Assembly (NCBI GenBank): GCA_900547915.1
Contig: URIN01000016.1
Location: 1-11,662 of the forward strand
Origin: an uncultured Clostridium sp.
GTDB taxonomy: Bacteria; Bacillota; Clostridia; Oscillospirales; Acutalibacteraceae
Reading direction: 5' to 3'
DNA: 11,662 bases
The translations under genes were made by a program, and so were the position numbers. Under the pieces are notes generated by a model. That model was not told where the DNA came from. It was given only the letters and a program-made list of their open reading frames with translations, and searched no databases. Shown here in pieces: positions 6,876 to 11,662 of this stretch (positions within the stretch are counted from its first letter, which is position 1; every line of letters begins with the position of its first letter).

Positions 6876-8144
6876 ATGAAATTAGATACAATATGTGTGC
6901 AGGGCTCGTATGAGCCGAAAAACGGAGAGCCGCGTGTTATTCCGATAGTTCAAAGCACAACTTTTAAATATGATTCCAGCGATGAGATGGGCGACCTTTT
7001 TGACCTCAAGAAGAGCGGCTATTTCTATTCAAGACTTCAAAACCCAACCTGTGACTGGGCGGCAGGTAAAATTACAATGCTTGAAGGCGGCGTTGCGGGC
7101 ATGCTTACATCAAGCGGTCAGGCTGCAAACTTCTATGCCGTATTCAACATTGCCCAGGCAGGCGACCACGTTGTTTCAAGTTCCGCTATCTACGGCGGCA
7201 CTTTCAATCTGTTCAACGTTACAATGAGAAAGCTCGGTATTGATTTCACCTTTATTTCTCCCACTGCAACTGAGGAAGAGATTCAGGCTGCAATCAAGCC
7301 CAACACAAAATGCATTTTCGGCGAGACAATTTCCAACCCCAGTCTTGATGTGCTTGATATTGAGACATTTGCTAAGGTTGCTCACAAAAACGGTATTCCG
7401 CTTATTATTGACAATACTTTCGCAACACCTATCAACTGCCGTCCTTTTGAATTCGGCTGCGATATTGTTACACATTCCACAACAAAATATATGGAAGGCC
7501 ACGCTTCAACTATCGGCGGCGCAATAGTTGAAAGCGGCAAGTTTGACTGGGCGCAGAACGACAAGTTCCCCGGACTTACCACACCGGACGAAAGTTATCA
7601 TGGCCTTACCTACACAAAGGATTTCCCTGATGCTCCGTATATTACAAAATGCACTGTTCAGCTTATGAGAGATCTCGGCTCTATCCAGGCTCCGCAGAAT
7701 GCGTTTCTGCTCAATCTCGGTCTTGAGACACTTCACCTCAGAGTTAAAAGACACTGCGAAAACGCAAAGAAAGTTGCTGAATTCCTTAAGAGCAGTGATA
7801 AAGTAACTTGGGTAAAATGCGCAATGCTTGAAGATGACCCGCAGTATGAACTTGCAAAGAAGTATATGCCAAACGGCACCTGCGGTGTTGTTTCATTCGG
7901 CATCAAGGGCGGCAGAAAGGCTGCAACCGTATTTATGGACAGCTTAAGACTTGCCGCAATAGTTACTCACGTTGCAGACGCACGCACCTGCTGCCTGCAC
8001 CCTGCATCAACAACCCACCGCCAGCTTACTGACAAGGAACTTGAGGAGTGCGGCGTAACACCCGACCTGCTCCGTTTCTCCTGCGGTATAGAAGACGCAG
8101 ATGATATTATTGCCGATATTCAGCAGGCGCTTGATAAAATTTAA
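6876..8144 (+). CDS. metY: O-acetylhomoserine sulfhydrylase (aminocarboxypropyltransferase)
   Basis: This cytoplasmic PLP enzyme makes homocysteine from O-acetylhomoserine and sulfide (direct sulfhydrylation) for methionine synthesis. The 422-residue length and the N-terminal pattern TICVQGSYEPKNGEPRVIPI, then QSTTFKYDSSDEMGDLFDL, match the MetY branch of the Cys/Met-metabolism family rather than the shorter MetB/MetC enzymes. Cofactor residues are present: SSGQ (79-82) for the phosphate, Asp179 in DNTFATP for the pyridine nitrogen, and Lys204 in HSTTKY for the Schiff base. The C-terminal substrate-carboxylate region HVADARTCCLHPASTTHRQ is intact. A strong AGGAGG lies 6 bases before the ATG, the best ribosome binding site in the run. 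The stop lies 11 bases before obgE. O-acetylserine activity cannot be excluded from sequence. No T-box or SAM riboswitch is present upstream, so any methionine control must act on the whole operon or elsewhere. Confidence 0.95.
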   Translation: MKLDTICVQGSYEPKNGEPRVIPIVQSTTFKYDSSDEMGDLFDLKKSGYFYSRLQNPTCDWAAGKITMLEGGVAGMLTSSGQAANFYAVFNIAQAGDHVVSSSAIYGGTFNLFNVTMRKLGIDFTFISPTATEEEIQAAIKPNTKCIFGETISNPSLDVLDIETFAKVAHKNGIPLIIDNTFATPINCRPFEFGCDIVTHSTTKYMEGHASTIGGAIVESGKFDWAQNDKFPGLTTPDESYHGLTYTKDFPDAPYITKCTVQLMRDLGSIQAPQNAFLLNLGLETLHLRVKRHCENAKKVAEFLKSSDKVTWVKCAMLEDDPQYELAKKYMPNGTCGVVSFGIKGGRKAATVFMDSLRLAAIVTHVADARTCCLHPASTTHRQLTDKELEECGVTPDLLRFSCGIEDADDIIADIQQALDKI

Positions 8145-8155
8145 GGTTTAAAACA

Positions 8156-9427
8156 ATGTTTGTAGATATTGCTAAAATAAAGATAAAGGCGGGCAACGGC
8201 GGAGACGGAGCCGTTGCCTTTCACCGTGAAAAATATGTTGCCTCAGGCGGTCCTGACGGAGGTGACGGCGGCAAGGGCGGAGACATAGTTTTCGTTGTTG
8301 ACGATAACCTTGCCACGCTTGCTGATTTCAGATACAAACGCAAATACGCCGCAAAAAACGGCCTCCCCGGCGAGGGCAGCAAAAAGCACGGCAAAAACGG
8401 CGAGGATCTTGAAATACGTGTGCCCAGAGGTACTATAATCAGAGAACTCTCAAGCGGTGCCGTTATGGCGGATATGAGCAAGACCGAAAGATTTGTTGCC
8501 GCAAGAGGCGGCAAAGGCGGCTGGGGTAACAGGCACTTTGCCACACCCACAAGGCAGGCTCCCCGCTTTGCGAAGCCCGGTGTTCCGGGTGAAGAATGGG
8601 AAGTAAGCCTTGAACTGAAACTGCTTGCGGATGTTGGTCTTATAGGCTATCCATCAGTAGGTAAATCAAGCCTTATTTCCGTTGTTTCACAGGCAAAGCC
8701 GAAAATTGCCGATTACCACTTCACCACCCTTTCACCCAACTTGGGCGTTGTATATATGGGTGAGGGCAATTCATTCGTTATTGCGGATATTCCCGGACTT
8801 ATTGACGGCGCAAGCGAGGGTATAGGTCTCGGCCACGAATTTCTGCGCCACGTTGAGCGCTGCCGCCTGCTTATCCACATCGTTGATGTTAGCGGCTTTG
8901 AGGGCAGAGACCCCAAAGAGGATTTTGAAAACATAAACCGCGAGCTCAAAAAGTTTAATCCTGAACTTGCAGACAAGCCCCAGATAGTTGCAGGCAACAA
9001 GATAGATATGGCGGAACCTGAGCAGATTGAGGATTTCAAAAATTGGATAGATGCAAAAGGCCTTGAATATCACTCTATCTGCGCACCGATTTCAGAGGGC
9101 ACTCAGGAACTGATGAACGCCGCATGGCAGAAGCTGCAGGAACTTCCCCCTATCAAGGAATATGAAGCTGAAGAAATACCGCTTGAAAGCCTTGTTAAGA
9201 ACGAGGGCGGCTTCAAGATAACCCAGCCCGAAAAAGGCTGCTATATCGTTGAGGCATCGTGGTTCCCGCGCGTACTCAAAGGCGTTGACACAGAGGATTA
9301 CGAAAGCCTGCAATATATGCAGAGAGTGCTTGAAAAGAGCGGCGTATTTGACGCCCTGCGTGAAAGAGGAATAGAAGAAGGAGACACGGTTATCGTTTAT
9401 GACATTGAATTTGAGTACGTACCGTGA
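8156..9427 (+). CDS. obgE: Obg-family GTPase (ribosome assembly)
   Basis: Obg is an essential GTPase that binds the 50S subunit precursor and links ribosome assembly to GTP and (p)ppGpp levels. The protein is 423 residues with all three domains. The glycine-rich Obg fold (about 1-158) includes GNGGDGAVAFHREKY and GGPDGGDGGKGGD. The G domain has G1 GYPSVGKSS (164-172), a switch I threonine in HFTTLSPN (188-195), G3 DIPG (211-214) and G4 NKID (281-284); its G5 position reads ICAPISEG where SA is usual. The C-terminal OCT domain (about 345-423) includes GCYIVEASWFPRVL and ends DTVIVYDIEFEYVP. OCT is characteristic of Firmicute Obg. The ribosome binding site is weak: only AAGG overlapping the metY stop codon, about 10 bases before the ATG. 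Translation may therefore depend partly on coupling to metY. It is followed by mrnC after 6 bases. Confidence 0.97.
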   Translation: MFVDIAKIKIKAGNGGDGAVAFHREKYVASGGPDGGDGGKGGDIVFVVDDNLATLADFRYKRKYAAKNGLPGEGSKKHGKNGEDLEIRVPRGTIIRELSSGAVMADMSKTERFVAARGGKGGWGNRHFATPTRQAPRFAKPGVPGEEWEVSLELKLLADVGLIGYPSVGKSSLISVVSQAKPKIADYHFTTLSPNLGVVYMGEGNSFVIADIPGLIDGASEGIGLGHEFLRHVERCRLLIHIVDVSGFEGRDPKEDFENINRELKKFNPELADKPQIVAGNKIDMAEPEQIEDFKNWIDAKGLEYHSICAPISEGTQELMNAAWQKLQELPPIKEYEAEEIPLESLVKNEGGFKITQPEKGCYIVEASWFPRVLKGVDTEDYESLQYMQRVLEKSGVFDALRERGIEEGDTVIVYDIEFEYVP

Positions 9428-9433
9428 TTTAAT

Positions 9434-9829
9434 ATGAGATTTACTGATTATGATATTGACGCTAAAGCACTGAGCCCGCTGAACCTTGCTTTTATCGGTG
9501 ACTGCGTTTACGAGATGCTTGTGCGTGAAACACTTGTGGCTAAAGCAAACAGACCTGTAAACGATTTACACCGTGAAAGTGTTAAATTTGTTAGCGCAAA
9601 AGCGCAGACAGAGGCTTTTGAAAAAATAAAAGATCTGCTCAGTGAAGAAGAAACGGCTCAGTTCAAGCGCGGCAGAAACGCAAAAACAGGCCACATGCCG
9701 AAAAGCGCAACCGTTGCCGAGTATCACACCGCAACAGGAGTTGAGGCTCTTTTCGGTTATCTCTACATAAACGGTCGGCTGGACAGAATAAAAGAACTTT
9801 TTTCAGTCATAGACAACGAAAACGAATAG
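9434..9829 (+). CDS. mrnC: Mini-ribonuclease III
   Basis: Mini-III is a short RNase III-like enzyme lacking the double-stranded-RNA binding domain; in Firmicutes it matures 23S rRNA ends. The 131 residues contain only the RNase III catalytic fold, the usual length for this family. Signature segments are LAFIGDCVYE with catalytic Asp23, RESVKFVSAKAQ, FKRGRNAKTGHMPKSATVAEYHTATG, and GVEALFGYLY with catalytic Glu104. The ATG lies 6 bases after the obgE stop with no clear Shine-Dalgarno sequence, so translational coupling to obgE is likely. In many Firmicutes mrnC sits beside cysS; here it is paired with obgE, which still fits a ribosome-biogenesis context. It is the last gene of the plus-strand run and is closed by a strong terminator. 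Confidence 0.95.
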   Translation: MRFTDYDIDAKALSPLNLAFIGDCVYEMLVRETLVAKANRPVNDLHRESVKFVSAKAQTEAFEKIKDLLSEEETAQFKRGRNAKTGHMPKSATVAEYHTATGVEALFGYLYINGRLDRIKELFSVIDNENE

Positions 9830-9830
9830 C

Positions 9831-9866
9831 AAAAAGGCAGGAACGTAATATGTTCCTGCCTTTTTT
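9831..9866 (+). terminator. Bidirectional intrinsic terminator
   Basis: AAAAAGGCAGGAAC (9831-9844), loop GTAATAT, then GTTCCTGCC and six T's (9852-9866) form a 14-bp perfect stem. It has a U-tract in the plus direction and, because of the A5 on the left, a U-tract in the minus direction too. It starts two bases after the mrnC stop and lies 17 bases beyond the stop of the convergent GH5 gene, so it probably terminates both transcripts. Confidence 0.93.
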
Positions 9867-9882
9867 ATACTCTTAAATAAAA

Positions 9883-11145
9883 TTAATAAATAGCCGCCAT
9901 TTCCTTTTCGTTGAAAGTAAAAGAATCGGTAAAAAGCTCATTTTGAAGGAATGTGAGTATTTCTTCATAAGAAGCAGTTTTAATGTCTATCCTCTCGGTA
10001 TCTTTGTTGAATATACCCCACTGTTCTCCCGCATTGAAAGTTTTATAAGTCCACTTTGCGGTGCTTATGCCGTTATCTTTATAAAGTTTATCCGCATAAG
10101 CCTCATTTTCTCCGTTGTTGTACTCACCCACGAAAACGGCAACGCCCCACTTCTTGCGCATTTTAACCAATTCCCTGACACGTGAACGTATATCAGATGC
10201 CTTGGTATCATAAAGATGCATCTGATAAAGCATATTTGTATAACCGCTTTCTTCGGGGTCTGGCAACACATCAGCAGACCATATCCCCTCAAAACTGATA
10301 ATATGGTTGTCGCCTGTTTCCCTCACTGCTTTGTAAAGTGTGTCATATGCTGAATTTGTCTTTTCTACCGCTTCATCACTTTCTGCCTGCCAGGCGTTTG
10401 CTCCTTCGTATCCGCCGTTGTTCTGCGGCTCGTTGAGTAAGTCATAGGCGGCAATAATTTTTTCGTCCTTATAACGCTCTGCAATGCCTTTCCAAAGCTT
10501 AACGCAGGTGTCCATACAAGCTTTATCGGTATAAAGCTGATTTCTGCCCGCTTTTCCCGTTGAATGATTCATACTCTGACCGCCCGGAGCGCCGTGCATA
10601 TCAAGTATGACATATATATTGTGCTCGCGGCACAGCTCAACAAGCCTGTCTATCTGCCTGAAGCCCGGATTATCATCAGGGTTTTCAGTAAGCCATTCGC
10701 CGCTTTCCGTCATAAAATTCCTGTACCAAAACGGCACACGAACACAGTTGAACCCAAGTTTTTCTATCTGAGCAATATCCGTATCACGAATAAAATTATT
10801 TTCATAGGTATTTATCAGTTCGGCTGTTTTCTCTGCCCCGAAACGCTCTGAAAGCACCTCAATTGTATCGTAATATCCCCATTCATCGGAATAGTTCTCT
10901 ATCCAGCTCATCCAGGTTTCGATAAGCAGCCAGTTTCCGAGATTAACGCCGTGCAAAACAACCTCATTACCGTTTTCATCAACTAGCAAACCGTTCTCCA
11001 CCCTGAGCATTCCGCCTGTCGGGTCATTATTTTCCGCATAACGCGAAAGTTCATAAACAGGTTTTTCAGGCGATGAGGCACAGCCGCAGAAAGCAAAAGC
11101 AACAGCCAAGAGCACTGCCGTAATACGCATTGCATTTCTTTTCAT
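9883..11145 (-). CDS. Glycoside hydrolase family 5 lipoprotein (beta-glucan-type endo/exoglycosidase)
   Basis: A 420-residue protein predicted to hydrolyse a beta-linked glucan or related polysaccharide outside the cell. The ATG at 11145 is preferred because GGAGAGG lies 8 bases upstream; an in-frame GTG at 11154 would sit on top of that site. MKRNAMRITAVLLAVAFAFCGC is a lipoprotein signal peptide with lipobox FCGC, lipidated Cys22. The catalytic TIM barrel spans about 45-410: GVNLGNWL (66-73), the conserved Arg136 in CVRVPF, DMHGAPGG around His184, acid/base Glu239 in DLLNEP, MHLYD (His310, Tyr312), nucleophile Glu341 in VGEYN, and Trp365. The GVNLGNWL..E.WM opening recalls the GH5 exo-1,3-glucanase-like enzymes, but the subfamily and substrate cannot be fixed from sequence. 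No carbohydrate-binding module or dockerin is present. It is monocistronic, convergent with mrnC, and has its own promoter. Confidence 0.93.
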   Translation of the reverse strand: MKRNAMRITAVLLAVAFAFCGCASSPEKPVYELSRYAENNDPTGGMLRVENGLLVDENGNEVVLHGVNLGNWLLIETWMSWIENYSDEWGYYDTIEVLSERFGAEKTAELINTYENNFIRDTDIAQIEKLGFNCVRVPFWYRNFMTESGEWLTENPDDNPGFRQIDRLVELCREHNIYVILDMHGAPGGQSMNHSTGKAGRNQLYTDKACMDTCVKLWKGIAERYKDEKIIAAYDLLNEPQNNGGYEGANAWQAESDEAVEKTNSAYDTLYKAVRETGDNHIISFEGIWSADVLPDPEESGYTNMLYQMHLYDTKASDIRSRVRELVKMRKKWGVAVFVGEYNNGENEAYADKLYKDNGISTAKWTYKTFNAGEQWGIFNKDTERIDIKTASYEEILTFLQNELFTDSFTFNEKEMAAIY

Positions 11146-11199
11146 AACAAACACCTCTCCATAAAAAGATTAAGAAATAAAAAAACTTGCCCCGATTTT

Positions 11200-11228
11200 A
11201 TTATAGACCGAACTTTCAAAGGATACAA
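11200..11228 (-). promoter_or_regulatory. Promoter of the GH5 gene
   Basis: On the minus strand, -35 TTGTAT (11223-11228), a 17-base spacer and a perfect -10 TATAAT (11200-11205) give a sigma-A type promoter with a leader of about 48 bases before the ATG at 11145. The -35 box lies only about 20 bases from the first hairpin of the adjoining insertion element, so sequence further upstream of the promoter belongs to, or was displaced by, the element. Confidence 0.7.
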
Positions 11229-11248
11229 GAGGCTAATTAACACATAAG

Positions 11249-11278
11249 TCAAGACCTCCGGCTAAGCCGGAGGCTTGA
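11249..11278 (-). repeat. Subterminal hairpin of the IS200-like right end
   Basis: CCTCCGGC-TAA-GCCGGAGG (11255-11273) is a perfect 8-bp stem. It is extended by TCAAG (11249-11253) and CTTGA (11274-11278) to 13 bp, with one unpaired A at 11254. A hairpin with a single bulged or unpaired base close to the end is the known recognition form for IS200/IS605 Y1 transposases, so this is the probable TnpA binding site. Confidence 0.75.
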
Positions 11279-11280
11279 GT

Positions 11281-11300
11281 AAGCCCTAGAAGGGCTTTTT
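11281..11300 (+). terminator. Short hairpin with T-tract (plus direction)
   Basis: AAGCCCT-AGA-AGGGCTT (11281-11297) is a perfect 7-bp stem that runs into five T's (11296-11300), giving a terminator-like form on the plus strand only. It could block transcription entering the element antisense to tnpA, or simply be one of the structured elements of the IS tail. Confidence 0.4.
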
Positions 11301-11306
11301 ACAGAC

Positions 11307-11377
11307 ATAACCCCTAAAGGGGCACTGAAAAGTTTGCCAACCGCATTGTTTTTTCAGGCTACCCCTCAAGGGGTTAT
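11307..11377 (-). repeat. Composite foldback in the tnpA 3' region
   Basis: Two local hairpins, CCCCT-AA-AGGGG (11311-11322) and ACCCCT-CA-AGGGGT (11361-11374), flank a stem CTGAAAA/TTTTCAG (11325-11331 with 11351-11357). The same bases can instead form one long hairpin: ATAACCCCT (11307-11315) with AGGGGTTAT (11369-11377), AGGGG (11318-11322) with CCCCT (11362-11366), then CTGAAAA with TTTTCAG, 21 bp in all. The region starts right at the tnpA stop. Mutually exclusive folds of this kind suggest a functional structure in single-stranded DNA or in the tnpA mRNA. Confidence 0.7.
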
Positions 11378-11379
11378 TT

Positions 11380-11662
11380 TTATGCTTTTTTGTTCACGCT
11401 ACCCGTAAACGGGTCTACAAACTCTTTCAATTCTATTTGATCTGCTATTTTATCTTCTGTGAGTTGATTTCGTATGTACTCTTGGATTTGCTTTTTGTTG
11501 CGTCCTACTGTATCTACAAAATATCCTCTTGCCCAAAAGTGTCTGTTTCCATATTTGTATTTTAAATTTGCATGTCTATCAAATATCATCAGACTGCTTT
11601 TCCCTTTGAGATATCCCATTATCTGTGAAATACTATATTTTGGCGGCACACTTATCAGCATA
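11380..11662 (-). CDS. tnpA: IS200/IS605-type Y1 transposase TnpA, C-terminal fragment
   Basis: TnpA is a small HUH-superfamily single-strand transposase that cuts and rejoins element ends through a tyrosine. The visible 93 residues (MLISVPPKYSISQIMGYLKG onward) are the C-terminal two-thirds of the IS200 type. They include GYLKGKSSLMIFDRH, KYKYGNRHFWARGYFVDTVG and the catalytic helix IQEYIRNQ, with the Y-x3-Q arrangement; the catalytic Tyr is residue 62 of this fragment (codon 11476-11478). The frame runs off the window. The first visible Met is probably internal, since in this family it follows the HxH metal motif, and the single base of the preceding codon (ending in T) is compatible with His. 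The stop at 11380 follows KK-rich residues. No frameshift or internal stop is visible, so this copy may be active if complete. Confidence 0.93.
   Translation of the reverse strand, partial: MLISVPPKYSISQIMGYLKGKSSLMIFDRHANLKYKYGNRHFWARGYFVDTVGRNKKQIQEYIRNQLTEDKIADQIELKEFVDPFTGSVNKKA
11401..11414 (-). repeat. Hairpin within the tnpA C-terminal coding region
   Basis: ACCCGT-AA-ACGGGT is a perfect 6-bp inverted repeat with a two-base loop, inside the codons for the last residues of TnpA (DPFTGS region). It has the same shape as the hairpins at 11311-11322 and 11361-11374, with a C-to-G change on one arm matched by G-to-C on the other. Confidence 0.6.

Larger units (their letters stand above)
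11249..11662 (-). mobile_element. IS200/IS605-family element, 3' (right-end) part
   Basis: The minus strand carries the C-terminal part of an IS200-type tnpA followed by a non-coding tail that ends in a strong subterminal hairpin (11249-11278). This is the organisation expected of the right end of a single-strand-transposing IS200/IS605 element. These elements have no terminal inverted repeats and make no target duplication, so the exact outer boundary cannot be read from the sequence; it lies near or a little to the left of 11249. The left end, the HUH half of the transposase and any tnpB would lie beyond the window. Confidence 0.8.

Noticed and set aside
8221..8550. 109-codon open frame on the minus strand inside obgE
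   Set aside because: Its low-complexity proline/serine-rich product is the antisense reading of the glycine-rich Obg domain.
11146..11154. GTG at 11154 as the start of the GH5 gene
   Set aside because: The GGAGAGG site would overlap the start; the ATG at 11145 has proper spacing and gives a normal lipoprotein signal peptide.
11249..11414. CRISPR-like array from the repeated hairpins
   Set aside because: The hairpins are short, unequal in spacing and differ in sequence, with no constant repeat and spacer pattern and no cas genes.

Overview
The window is an assembled contig fragment from a low-to-mid GC Gram-positive anaerobe of the Clostridia, most likely a gut Ruminococcaceae/Oscillospiraceae-type bacterium. 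This is inferred from the single-chain clade II PurL, the lone Mini-RNase III, AGGAGG-type ribosome binding sites, lipobox lipoproteins and an IS200-like element typical of gut Firmicutes. The first 51 bases are not biological. They are an Illumina Nextera i7 adapter (P7 tail, an index matching N705, and the Tn5 mosaic end) left on the contig, so native sequence starts at 52.

Layout. On the minus strand, 52-1071 is the N-terminal 340 codons of a multi-PAS sensor. It starts at GTG, has a good extended -10 promoter, and its output domain is cut off at the contig end. A 270-base divergent intergenic region separates it from a plus-strand run of six housekeeping genes: purL (purine synthesis), an ApgM-family enzyme that may be a homoserine kinase, a small PepSY-like lipoprotein, metY (homocysteine from O-acetylhomoserine), obgE (ribosome-assembly GTPase) and mrnC (Mini-RNase III, 23S rRNA maturation). 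Gaps within the run are 6-45 bases. A perfect 10-bp hairpin lies between purL and the second gene, and a strong bidirectional terminator follows mrnC.

Converging on that terminator from the right is a secreted, lipid-anchored GH5 glycoside hydrolase with its own near-consensus promoter. Just upstream of that promoter lies one end of an IS200/IS605-type element: the 3' part of tnpA plus a roughly 165-base non-coding tail made almost entirely of short perfect hairpins. The HUH part of the transposase lies beyond the window.

Functionally, the purL-to-mrnC run couples nucleotide synthesis, the homoserine branch of amino-acid metabolism and ribosome biogenesis, a growth-linked set. The ApgM-like enzyme and MetY would use homoserine for threonine and for methionine respectively if the homoserine-kinase reading is right. 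I see no clearly new defence, CRISPR or mobile system. The least explained signals are the covarying hairpin series at the IS end and the PepSY-like lipoprotein inside a metabolic operon.
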